Shown here: in pieces, positions 25,554 to 33,820 of the stretch
Layout of the letters: each line of letters opens with the position of its first letter
Numbering within the stretch: the stretch's first letter is position 1
Virus record (IMG/VR): IMGVR_UViG_3300025151_000040
Coordinates: 1 to 59,045 of that record
Direction: 5' to 3' (one strand)
From: a virus
DNA: 59,045 nt
Made by a program: the position numbers and the translations under genes
Notes under the pieces: model-generated
What the model was told of the DNA's origin: nothing
The model's input: the letters and a program-made list of their open reading frames with translations, nothing else
Databases searched by the model: none

Positions 25554-27045
25554 AATAATATTAGGTCCACCTGGCACTGGTAAAACAACTACATTATTAA
25601 ATATTTTAGAAGAAGAAATAGAAAGTGGGATAGCACCAGAACGCATTGGCTTTGTATCTTTTACACGCAGAGCAATTAAAGAAGCTAGAGATAGAACACT
25701 AGAAAAATTTAAAGACATTGATAAAGATCAATTAGATTATTTTAGAACACTTCATAGTTTATGTTTTAGATCGTTAGGCTTAAATAGTGAAAGAATATTT
25801 AAAGGCTTACATATTACAGAGTTTAAAAAAATATTAAGAATAGATATGACTGGTGATGTTGACGAAGAACAGATTGTATCTAATGGTGCTAGTTTAGGAG
25901 ATCGTATGTTATTTTGCGATCAGTTAGCTAGGGCAAAGATGTGCCCTCTAAAAGATACATGGAGAGAGTTGAAGTGTGATTACTTATGGGAAGAACAGAA
26001 GTTATTCTCAGATACACTTGTTGATTTTAAAATGAAAAGAAATCTTCTTGACTTTACTGATATGTTAAGTTCTTTTTTAGATTCTGAGTACACTCCTGAT
26101 ATAGATATTTTATTTGTTGACGAGGCGCAAGACTTAACGAAGCTACAGTGGAAAGTAATTGATAAATTATCTAACTCTGTAAAAACTATTTATATAGCAG
26201 GAGATGACGATCAAGCTATATATAAGTGGGCAGGAGCTGACGTAGAAACTTTCTTAAATCTTGACGGAGAGATTAGAATATTACCTTTCAGTTATAGATT
26301 AAAAAAACGTGTTTTTGATTTAGCAAATCAAGTTACTAAAAGAATTATGCAAAGATACGATAAAGATTGGTCTAGCAGTGAGGAACAGGGATCAGTTAAT
26401 TATATTGAATCTTATGAATATGCGGATATGTCTCAAGGAGGTTGGTTAATTTTAGCAAGAAATAATTATCAATTGTATCCTATAGAAAAATATCTAAAGC
26501 AAAAAGGATATGTATTTGAAAGAAAGTTCGGTGGATTTAGAGCTAATAAACATGTTGTAGCAATTAGAACTTGGCTTCAGTTAAGTAAGGGTGATGAAGT
26601 TTCTTATGATTCTATAATGAAACTATATAGTTGTATAAGAACAGGAGAGGGAATTAAAAGAGGTTTTAAAAACGGAAACAGTTTAGATAAAGAAAAATCT
26701 TATACATATCAAGACTTAAGAAATAATCATGGTTTAATAGCAATGGGAAAGTGGGAAGAAGCTTTAGGATTAATTCCTGACGATGATAAATATTATTATC
26801 AAGCTTTAGAAAAAACAGGAGATTTATTTTACAATGAACCGAGAATAAGACTTAGCACTATACATGGAAGTAAAGGCGCTGAAGCTGAAAATGTTATGCT
26901 TCTTACAGATGTATCTTATGCTACATGGAAAAACATAAATGATCAATCAGATGATGAACATCGTGTTTTTTATGTAGGAATTACTAGAACAAAGAATAAT
27001 TTATTTATAGTGAATCCACAAGGGCTATATAGTTATCCGATATGA
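25531..27045 (+). CDS. UvrD/Rep-like SF1 DNA helicase
   Basis: 504 residues, overlapping the preceding gene by 23 bases. Motifs: LGPPGTGKTT (residues 11-20), VSFTRRAIKEA (Ia), ILFVDEAQDLT (II), AGDDDQAIYKWAGAD (III), FSYRLKKRV (IV), STIHGSKGAEAENVML (V) and HRVFYVGITRTKNNL (VI). It is a stripped-down SF1A helicase without the long UvrD C-terminus. Likely unwinds DNA in replication or recombination, and is a candidate main helicase since no DnaB or T7-type ring helicase is present. Confidence 0.88.
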   Translation: MLSKDKTKIILGPPGTGKTTTLLNILEEEIESGIAPERIGFVSFTRRAIKEARDRTLEKFKDIDKDQLDYFRTLHSLCFRSLGLNSERIFKGLHITEFKKILRIDMTGDVDEEQIVSNGASLGDRMLFCDQLARAKMCPLKDTWRELKCDYLWEEQKLFSDTLVDFKMKRNLLDFTDMLSSFLDSEYTPDIDILFVDEAQDLTKLQWKVIDKLSNSVKTIYIAGDDDQAIYKWAGADVETFLNLDGEIRILPFSYRLKKRVFDLANQVTKRIMQRYDKDWSSSEEQGSVNYIESYEYADMSQGGWLILARNNYQLYPIEKYLKQKGYVFERKFGGFRANKHVVAIRTWLQLSKGDEVSYDSIMKLYSCIRTGEGIKRGFKNGNSLDKEKSYTYQDLRNNHGLIAMGKWEEALGLIPDDDKYYYQALEKTGDLFYNEPRIRLSTIHGSKGAEAENVMLLTDVSYATWKNINDQSDDEHRVFYVGITRTKNNLFIVNPQGLYSYPI

Positions 27046-27689
27046 AAACAAAAAAAGAAATATTAGATTTATTTTTAAATCACATAGATTCAGAAATCTA
27101 TGAAGAACCTTACTCGAACATGCATGATGGTATTATAAGACAACAAGCTGACATATTTTTAGAAAGATTTTCTATATTAAAAGAAGATAAGATACTTGAC
27201 GTAGGTTGTGGCTTTGGTTTATTTCAACAATACTTAGCTCAAAAAGGATATCACAACACGATAGGAATTACAAAAGCTAAAAAAGATATAGATAATTTAA
27301 TAGAAACTAAAACACCTTTTAGAGAAACTGATATAACATTTACAGGTTTAGATAAAGATTATGTGAATCATATATGGTGTAGACATTGTATTGAACATAG
27401 TCCTTTTCCTTATTTAACGTTATTAGAGTTTAACAGAATTATGAAAAAAGATGGTTATTTATATTTAGAAATGCCAGCACCAGAACAGGCTGCTATACAA
27501 GAACATAAACAAAATCATTACTCTGTATTACCTAAAGAAATGTGGGCTAGTTTATTAATAAGATCTGGATTTAAAATTAAAAACTTTGAAACTATTGATT
27601 TAATGTTACAAAAGAAAAACGGAGAACAATATTCTGAATCGTGGTATTTTTATATGGCGCAAAAGACTTTAGAAAAATCTTTGTTTTAA
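27042..27689 (+). CDS. Class I SAM-dependent methyltransferase
   Basis: 215 residues, overlapping the helicase by 4 bases (ATGA). Motif I is ILDVGCGFGLFQQYL near residue 48-62, followed by an acidic strand end, HIWCRHCIEHSPFPY (motif IV-like) and a YLYLEMPAP strand. There is no DPPY or PC active site, so it is not an ordinary DNA base methyltransferase; small-molecule, sugar or protein methylation is more likely. Given the neighbours, methylation of a nucleotide sugar is one possibility, with no direct support. Confidence 0.75.
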   Translation: MKTKKEILDLFLNHIDSEIYEEPYSNMHDGIIRQQADIFLERFSILKEDKILDVGCGFGLFQQYLAQKGYHNTIGITKAKKDIDNLIETKTPFRETDITFTGLDKDYVNHIWCRHCIEHSPFPYLTLLEFNRIMKKDGYLYLEMPAPEQAAIQEHKQNHYSVLPKEMWASLLIRSGFKIKNFETIDLMLQKKNGEQYSESWYFYMAQKTLEKSLF

Positions 27690-27742
27690 AATAAAAATAA
27701 GTTATTATTATACTAATTAGAAAGGAGCATTAATAAATAACT
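27690..27742 (+). promoter_or_regulatory. Promoter-like spacer before the C5-methyltransferase
   Basis: A 53-bp AT-rich gap. TATACT at 27709-27714 lies in ATTATACTAA, a string shared with the divergent promoter at 20230-20298. It is followed by AGAAAGGAGC and then 16 bases before ATG 27743, an unusually long distance for the ribosome binding site. It may start a transcript covering the DNA-modification genes. Confidence 0.4.
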
Positions 27743-28792
27743 ATGAACGCAATCGGAAGTCATATCTTTGCTGGTGGGTTTACACTCGGAGTAGAGAAAC
27801 ATTTCAATGTACTAGCACATTTTGAAGGTGATGGCGCATATGGCGCTGACACGTTTTCTTTAAATAGACCTAATATACCAGTTTACTCTGGTCCTGCCGA
27901 CTGGCCTATTAAAGACTTTGAGGGTAAAATTGATTTCGTTTATGGTAACCCTCCTTGTGCTCCTTGGTCAACACTAGGAACGGGTGGTCGCAAAGATCTA
28001 GACTGGCGAGATGATCCTCGCATTGAAGCATGGTCTCATGTCTTTTCACTCCTTAATGACTTACAGCCAAAAGCTTTAGCGATTGAGTCCGTTCCTAGAG
28101 TATTTGCTAAAACAGGAGGTCGTCCTATGATTGACGACTTTACTAATAAAGCTATAAACTTAGGGTACAATGTTACTCATTTCTTACTTGACGGTCAGTA
28201 TACAAATTTAAATCATAGTCGTAGAAGATTCTTTTTTATGGCGCATAAAGGCGGTTTATCTTTTCCTAGATTGAATTGGAATCCAGCACCTACTATACAA
28301 GAAGTTTTAGGAGAAGTACCAGAACCTGGATACTGTAATTCATTTACTAAAACTGAAGCTGAGTTAGTACCTCAGTGCGGTCAAGGAGAACAGTTGAGAA
28401 CTGTATGGGAAAAATTAAATCCACCTGAAACTTGGGTAAGATCTGAAAAAGGAAGAAGAGGTGTAAAAGGTAGACCTCAATTTATGAAATGGAGATTACG
28501 AGCAAATAAACCTGCAGGAGTTATTGCTGGTGGATTCTACATTCACCCTACTGAACATCGATTATTAGGACATAAAGAATTAGCACACTTCGCAGGTTAT
28601 CCTCAAGACTATCAATGGGCAGGCTCTCCGACTGGTATAGGATCTTTAATCGCAAGAGGAGTTATGCCACCAGTAGGTGAATTTATAGGAAGAGTTGTAA
28701 AGAATTCTATAGCTGAAAATGAAGAAGCAAAGGAACAAGTACAGATGGTTGACTATACTAAACCACCTCAAATGGAAGATTTATTTACATGA
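27743..28792 (+). CDS. DNA cytosine C5-methyltransferase
   Basis: 349 residues. C5-MTase motifs are in order: IGSHIFAGGFTLGVEKHF (motif I), GNPPCAPWST with catalytic Cys72 (motif IV), AIESVPRVF (motif VI, ESV for the usual ENV), NHSRRRFFFMAH (motif VIII), and GHKELAHFAGYPQDY with IGSLIARGVMPPV (IX-X). Target recognition would lie in residues about 190-260. It would methylate C5 of cytosine in a short site using SAM. It sits beside genes that look able to make hydroxymethylcytosine, so its real substrate deserves a test. Confidence 0.85.
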   Translation: MNAIGSHIFAGGFTLGVEKHFNVLAHFEGDGAYGADTFSLNRPNIPVYSGPADWPIKDFEGKIDFVYGNPPCAPWSTLGTGGRKDLDWRDDPRIEAWSHVFSLLNDLQPKALAIESVPRVFAKTGGRPMIDDFTNKAINLGYNVTHFLLDGQYTNLNHSRRRFFFMAHKGGLSFPRLNWNPAPTIQEVLGEVPEPGYCNSFTKTEAELVPQCGQGEQLRTVWEKLNPPETWVRSEKGRRGVKGRPQFMKWRLRANKPAGVIAGGFYIHPTEHRLLGHKELAHFAGYPQDYQWAGSPTGIGSLIARGVMPPVGEFIGRVVKNSIAENEEAKEQVQMVDYTKPPQMEDLFT

Positions 28793-29166
28793 GCCAGTAT
28801 AAAGATATTGATTCTTTTCATAAAAAATTTAAATTTAATCAAGGCAAAGGAATTGAATCAATGAATTATAATTTTGGTAACTGGCGTGTTGACTTTCTTA
28901 TGGAAGAGATTGCTGAGTTGACCGATGCTTTAGATAATAAAGATGATGTAGAAATACTAGATGCTTTAGTTGATATCTGTTATGTAGCTATGGGAACAGC
29001 TTGGTTAATGGGTTTACCATTTGAGAAAGCATGGAAAGAAGTACAACGGTCTAATATGGAAAAGATTAGACAAGCTAGTGATCGATCTGAATTTGACGTA
29101 GTTAAACCTGAAGGTTGGAAAAAACCAGATATAAAAGGAATAGTTAAAAAATGGCGAAAATCTTAG
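28789..29166 (+). CDS. MazG-like nucleotide pyrophosphohydrolase
   Basis: 125 residues. The all-alpha NTP-PPase signature is present: EEIAEL with Glu39, Glu40 and Glu43, then EILDALVDICYVA with Glu55, Asp58 and Asp62 as metal ligands. T4 gp56, the dCTPase that keeps cytosine out of phage DNA, belongs to the same superfamily, and this gene lies between a C5-MTase and a glycosyltransferase. A dCTP/dUTP pyrophosphatase is therefore a good guess; ppGpp or general house-cleaning is the alternative. Confidence 0.78.
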   Translation: MSQYKDIDSFHKKFKFNQGKGIESMNYNFGNWRVDFLMEEIAELTDALDNKDDVEILDALVDICYVAMGTAWLMGLPFEKAWKEVQRSNMEKIRQASDRSEFDVVKPEGWKKPDIKGIVKKWRKS

Positions 29167-30191
29167 TTACAGGATTCACTGCTAAAGGAATTGGTAGTGG
29201 TGATAATAAATTAAATATCGCAACAAGTGCGAATCTACTTCCGAAAGCATTAAAGATGGTAGGACATGAAGTAATTCAAAGACCTATTATACCAGGTGAT
29301 GATGTTTCACAATACGATCATGTATTTGTATTTATGTTTCCACCGAATAGTTTACCAAGTGCTTATACTTATGGCGCAATGTATACATTAGCTAAAAGAC
29401 CAGACGCTGTTTGCTGTCTTGACGATTGGCAAACTAAAGATGTACCGTCAGGGTTTGCTACATTTGCAAGAGAAGGCCACTGGCGTTTATGGAAAACCCA
29501 TACACAATCTGGTGCGCCTATGAAAAAACGATATTACAACGAAGCACTAGAGTATAAACAAGAACTAAACGACTTGTGCACTACAATGGGATTTGAAGAA
29601 TGGCCGTATAGATGTCTTGCACCAGTGTATAGAACTGGTAATATTGAAGCATTAGGTATAAAAGCGAAAGAATTAATTGCATGGGATCCTACTCCTATTT
29701 GCGATTCCTATATGGAAACGCCTACAGATCTATTTAGTATTGATCAACAAGTTGACGTTAAAAATAAAGAAAAGAAATGGGTTTATGCTTCTCTCATTCA
29801 AAAGCCAGGTTGGTTAGAAAGAACACCTGGCGATTGGGAAGTACAAGCTTATGGTAATAAAAATTTAGGACAGGAAAGAATTAGTGAACATGAACTGTAT
29901 AAAATATATCAGAAATCATGGGGAGTATTAGTACCTCCTCACTATCACACTTTAAAGAAAAGCGGTTGGTGGAGAGTTCGTTATGGAATGATTAAAGATG
30001 CTGAATGTATTACTTGTGGAGATCCTACGGAACTATCAATCTTCTTTGAAGATAGAGTTAAACCTAGAAAAGCGATAGAATTGATGAGTGATAGTGAATT
30101 AAAAGATTATCGCAATAAACAGTTATTAGATTACGAAGACGTATTTTGGTCTAAAGAGGAATTAAAAAACTTTATAATAGATTTATTATGA
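29151..30191 (+). CDS. GT-B-like glycosyltransferase, candidate DNA glycosyltransferase
   Basis: 346 residues overlapping the MazG gene by 16 bases. The N-terminus (ILVTGFTAKGIGSGD, then LPKALKMVGHEV and DHVFVFMFPP) looks like the first Rossmann domain of a GT-B enzyme. The second half has KKWVYASLIQKPGW, a YGNKNLGQ strand, SWGVLVPPHYH and GWWRVRYGMIKDAECITCGD, resembling the sugar-nucleotide pocket of the T4 hydroxymethylcytosine glucosyltransferases (acidic residues after R-x-x-x-M). Identity is by pattern only. Context of hydroxymethylase-type, kinase and UDP-sugar genes fits transfer of a sugar to DNA. Confidence 0.5.
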   Translation: MAKILVTGFTAKGIGSGDNKLNIATSANLLPKALKMVGHEVIQRPIIPGDDVSQYDHVFVFMFPPNSLPSAYTYGAMYTLAKRPDAVCCLDDWQTKDVPSGFATFAREGHWRLWKTHTQSGAPMKKRYYNEALEYKQELNDLCTTMGFEEWPYRCLAPVYRTGNIEALGIKAKELIAWDPTPICDSYMETPTDLFSIDQQVDVKNKEKKWVYASLIQKPGWLERTPGDWEVQAYGNKNLGQERISEHELYKIYQKSWGVLVPPHYHTLKKSGWWRVRYGMIKDAECITCGDPTELSIFFEDRVKPRKAIELMSDSELKDYRNKQLLDYEDVFWSKEELKNFIIDLL

Positions 30192-30739
30192 ACGGAATAT
30201 TAATTGTAGAAGGACCAGATGGTGCTGGTAAGACTACATTAATAAATCAACTTAGAGAACACTGGTTATTTAAAACTCGCTACATGCATCTGCGAGTTCA
30301 TAAAGAAATGGAAAAGTGGCACTGCGCTACTGCGAGAAGAGCCATTCGATTATCAAAAGATTATCTTGTTATCTTAGATAGACATTGGCCTAGTGAACAA
30401 ATCTATTCTTATGAACGATCACCTGGTCCAAGCTACGATCCTACGAATATGGTTGATTGGCTAAAGAGTCATGGTGCAATCTATATATGGGCTATACCAG
30501 AAGATTATCAAAGGTTGATTGAAGAACATAAAACTAGAAGAGAAGAAAGACATGAAGAGTACCACGATATAACGAAAGTTGTTAAAAGATATTACGATCA
30601 TTGGTACGGTACTTATGAAGGGCCAGATAATTATTTAAAGAAGATACAACCATTAAATAAAAGAAATGACTTCATACGATACGATCGGTTTACTGATAAA
30701 GATATCTTAGATAAAATAATAGATAGATTAAGACCATAG
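30188..30739 (+). CDS. Deoxynucleoside monophosphate kinase-like P-loop protein
   Basis: 183 residues. Walker A is VEGPDGAGKTT (residues 7-17) as in thymidylate kinases. Then come LDRHWPSEQIY (the DR(Y/W/H) nucleoside-binding motif) and RREERHEEYHDI (lid-like Arg/Glu run). T4 gene 1 kinase phosphorylates hydroxymethyl-dCMP; this protein would do the same step if the next gene is a dCMP hydroxymethylase. dTMP kinase activity is the conservative alternative. It overlaps the GT by 4 bases. Confidence 0.75.
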   Translation: MNGILIVEGPDGAGKTTLINQLREHWLFKTRYMHLRVHKEMEKWHCATARRAIRLSKDYLVILDRHWPSEQIYSYERSPGPSYDPTNMVDWLKSHGAIYIWAIPEDYQRLIEEHKTRREERHEEYHDITKVVKRYYDHWYGTYEGPDNYLKKIQPLNKRNDFIRYDRFTDKDILDKIIDRLRP

Positions 30740-30752
30740 AAAGGAGAACTTA

Positions 30753-31538
30753 ATGCCTATGAATCATGCTAATGAAGTCTACCGTAATCTAATTGATGAA
30801 GTAGTAGACAGAGGATACGGAGCAGATCCTCGTGGTATGTTTACGAAAGAAATTATAGGACACACGACTAGATGTTCTATGAGTTCACCTATCGTTACGA
30901 TACCAGAAAGAGAACTCGGATATAAATTCATGTTCGCTGAAGCACACTGGATACTCTCTGGCGATAACCGAGTATCAACAATTAAACCTTACTCGAAAGC
31001 TATTAAAAGATTTAGTGATGACGGAGTATTTTATTTCGGAGCCTACGGTCCTAAGATCGTAGATCAACTACCTTATATATGTAAAGCTTTAAATGACGAT
31101 TTAACGACACGTCAAGCTTGTATTAATATATGGAGAGAGAAACCACCAGTATCGAGAGATATACCTTGCACGTTATCTTTACAATTTCTAATTCGAAGAG
31201 ATACCTTATATGTTATATCTAATATGAGAAGTAATGACGTATGGCTCGGTTGGCCTTACGATAACTTTAATTTTAGTATGATCGGTTTATCTGTCTGTCT
31301 CCTAATGAGACAAATGCATAATAAGAAACTTAAACTAGGAATGCTTATTAATAATGCTGGTAGTAGACATCTTTACAAGGAGAACTTCGAAAAAGCTTAT
31401 AAAGTTGCCGATTCAACAGCTTTAGGTTTTGGCTATGAAACTATTACGCCTGAAAGATTTAGTAGTTTTGAGGACTTAAAAAACGAATTAAAAGTATACA
31501 AGGATAACCCAAGTGAATTCCTCTTCGCACACACTTAG
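30753..31538 (+). CDS. Thymidylate synthase family protein, predicted dCMP hydroxymethylase
   Basis: 261 residues. Family residues: catalytic Cys139 in RDIPCTLSLQF, Arg159-Ser160 and Asp162 in MRSNDVWLGWPYD, and RHLY near 205-208 for the sugar. The residue 31 after the catalytic Cys, Asn177 in E. coli thymidylate synthase, is Asp170 here (PYD for PFN). Asn177 reads uracil; the Asp at this place is what makes T4 gp42 a dCMP hydroxymethylase, and dCMP-specific engineered TS has the same change. His after the catalytic Cys (PCH) is Thr. The product is therefore predicted to be 5-hydroxymethyl-dCMP. GAAAGGAG precedes the start. Confidence 0.8.
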   Translation: MPMNHANEVYRNLIDEVVDRGYGADPRGMFTKEIIGHTTRCSMSSPIVTIPERELGYKFMFAEAHWILSGDNRVSTIKPYSKAIKRFSDDGVFYFGAYGPKIVDQLPYICKALNDDLTTRQACINIWREKPPVSRDIPCTLSLQFLIRRDTLYVISNMRSNDVWLGWPYDNFNFSMIGLSVCLLMRQMHNKKLKLGMLINNAGSRHLYKENFEKAYKVADSTALGFGYETITPERFSSFEDLKNELKVYKDNPSEFLFAHT

Positions 31539-31983
31539 ACCTAGTAAAGACGAATACTTTATGGACATGTGCTTTCTTGTATCTCAACGTAGCACGTGCA
31601 TGAGAAGGCAAGTAGGAGCTGTTTTAGTTAATAAGAGAAAACATGTTCTTGCTACAGGATATAACGGTGTAGCTGCAGGTCAACCTCATTGTTTAGATAT
31701 ACCTTGTATCGGTGCAAAATCTGTTAGTGGTACAGATTTAGAATTATGCGAAGCTGTTCATGCAGAACAAAATGCTCTACTTCAGTGTCAAAATGTGTTT
31801 GAAATAGATACATGTTACGTTACAGTATCTCCTTGTATGACGTGTACTAAGTTATTATTAAACACAAGTTGCCAAACGATAATCTATGCTGAAGATTACG
31901 TTGATCAGAATGCAAGAAAGTTATGGGAACGACACGATAGAAAGTGGGTAAGATTTGACGACGGATCTTTTCAAACCCACTAG
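31513..31983 (+). CDS. dCMP deaminase
   Basis: 156 residues from GTG 31513 inside the previous gene (26-base overlap). RPSKDEYFMDMCFLVSQRST, GYNGV and the zinc site (His83 and Glu85 in HAEQNAL, Cys108 and Cys111 in SPCMTC) match phage dCMP deaminases. It converts dCMP to dUMP for dTTP synthesis. In T-even phages the same enzyme balances dTTP against hydroxymethyl-dCTP, which fits its place beside the hydroxymethylase-type gene. Confidence 0.9.
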   Translation: MNSSSHTLRPSKDEYFMDMCFLVSQRSTCMRRQVGAVLVNKRKHVLATGYNGVAAGQPHCLDIPCIGAKSVSGTDLELCEAVHAEQNALLQCQNVFEIDTCYVTVSPCMTCTKLLLNTSCQTIIYAEDYVDQNARKLWERHDRKWVRFDDGSFQTH

Positions 31984-33820
31984 CGATTGGACTCCACCTA
32001 CAGTATTACCAGATCTTTCTTCTTCGAAGATTATCGGTATTGACTTAGAAACATTCGACCCTGGTTTAAAAAAACATGGACCTGGAAGCATCAGGAAAGA
32101 TGGACATGTTTCTGGTATTAGTATAGCAGGAGATAATTACAAGGGTTACTATCTTCCTATCGCACATCAAGACGGTGGTAATCTTCCTAAACCTTTAGTT
32201 ATAAATTATTTAAAAGAATTGTTTTCTACAGATACTCCTAAAGTATTTGCTAATGCTCTCTACGATTTAGAATGGTTGCATAATTTAGGAATAAAAGTAA
32301 ATGGTAAATGCTATGACGTTCAATTACTAGAACATCTTATTGATGAGAATCAAAAAGATTATTCTCTAAAAGCATTAGGTCTAAAGTATGTTGGTGAGGG
32401 TAAAGATGAAACTTTATTAGTTGACGCCGTTAGATCAATCTTAGGAAAGAAAGATGTAAAAGGAAACTTATGGCGACTTCACAGTAGCTATGTTGGACCG
32501 TATGCTGAACAAGATGCTATCTTACCTGTAAAGATATTAAAAGAACAATGGAAGAAAATAAAAAAACAAGAATTAAATCGTATTGTACAATTAGAAACTG
32601 ATCTTACTCCTTTACTGCTAGATATGAGAGTACAAGGAGTTAATGTTGACTTAGATAATGCGGATCAAGTATCTAAAAGATTAGAAAGACAAGAACATGA
32701 AGCTCAAGATATTTTAAACAAGAAGTCAGGAATTGACTGTAACGTATGGGCAAATGAAAGTTTAGGAAGAGCATACGATAACTGCAGTATTCCTTATGGT
32801 AGAACTCCTACAGGGAAACCTAGCTTTACTCAAAGCTTTCTTGACTATGCTGAAGATGAATTATCAAGTTTAGTTTTAAAGGTAAGAAAACTAAACAAAC
32901 TAAGAACTACTTTTATTCACGGCATGATATTAGAAAAGCACGTAAACGGAAGAGTACATTGTCAATTTAATGCGAGAGGTGCTGTTACGGGTAGATTTAG
33001 TTCTAGTAACCCTAATCTTCAACAAGTACCTGCTCGTGATGAAGAACTGTCTAAATTAATACGAGGCCTCTTCTTGCCTGAAGAAAATGAAAAATGGTAT
33101 TGTATTGATTACGCACAACAAGAACCTAGACTTCTAGTTCATTTTGCTTCACGACTAAAATTACCAGAAAGTGTTACTGCTTTATCAGCTTATAAGAATG
33201 ATGAGACAACTGACTTTCATACGATGGTCGCTTCTATGGCAGGAATAAAAAGAAAACAAGCTAAGACGATTAACTTAGGTTTGTTTTATGGTATGGGTAA
33301 AAAGAAATTAGCCAATCAATTAGGATTAGAAACTAACGATGCTGAGAAATTATTTCGTCAGTACCATACTCGTGTTCCTTTCGTAAGAGGTCTTTACGAT
33401 AGAATGTTGAACTATGCGTCAAAGAACGGATACATAAAAACTTTACTTGGTCGTAAAAGACATTTCGATCTATGGGAAAATGCTAACGACTTCGGAAGCA
33501 TGGGTCATCCGTTAGAGAAAGCAAAAGAGATTTATAAAGGAAAACCTATTAGACGTGCATATACACATAAAGCACTTAATTCTTTAATACAAGGAAGTGC
33601 GGCTGACGTAACGAAAGCTGCAATGTTAAAAGTATACAAAGCAGGGTTATTGACTCCTCTCATTACAGTTCATGATGAACTTGACTTCTCTATTCCACAA
33701 GACGATAAGGGAAAAGAACAATTAAAAGAGATAGTGCATGAAATGAAAAACTGTGTTGACTTAGATCTTCCTCTTCAGGTTGACGTAGAATCTGGTAGTA
33801 ATTGGGGTAACATTGAGTGA
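31955..33820 (+). CDS. polA-like: Family A DNA polymerase with 3'-5' exonuclease
   Basis: 621 residues from TTG 31955, 29 bases inside the deaminase. Exonuclease domain: IGIDLETF (Asp30, Glu32), ANALYDLEWL (Asp104) and AEQDA (Asp187). Polymerase domain: TGRFSSSNPNLQQVP, motif A CIDYAQQEPR (Asp385), motif B RKQAKTINLGLFYG (Arg433, Lys437, Leu441, Tyr445) and motif C TVHDELD (Asp574). Leu441 is at the place of E. coli Phe762. There is no 5' nuclease domain, as in T7-like polymerases. This is the replicative polymerase. Confidence 0.95.
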   Translation: MTTDLFKPTSDWTPPTVLPDLSSSKIIGIDLETFDPGLKKHGPGSIRKDGHVSGISIAGDNYKGYYLPIAHQDGGNLPKPLVINYLKELFSTDTPKVFANALYDLEWLHNLGIKVNGKCYDVQLLEHLIDENQKDYSLKALGLKYVGEGKDETLLVDAVRSILGKKDVKGNLWRLHSSYVGPYAEQDAILPVKILKEQWKKIKKQELNRIVQLETDLTPLLLDMRVQGVNVDLDNADQVSKRLERQEHEAQDILNKKSGIDCNVWANESLGRAYDNCSIPYGRTPTGKPSFTQSFLDYAEDELSSLVLKVRKLNKLRTTFIHGMILEKHVNGRVHCQFNARGAVTGRFSSSNPNLQQVPARDEELSKLIRGLFLPEENEKWYCIDYAQQEPRLLVHFASRLKLPESVTALSAYKNDETTDFHTMVASMAGIKRKQAKTINLGLFYGMGKKKLANQLGLETNDAEKLFRQYHTRVPFVRGLYDRMLNYASKNGYIKTLLGRKRHFDLWENANDFGSMGHPLEKAKEIYKGKPIRRAYTHKALNSLIQGSAADVTKAAMLKVYKAGLLTPLITVHDELDFSIPQDDKGKEQLKEIVHEMKNCVDLDLPLQVDVESGSNWGNIE

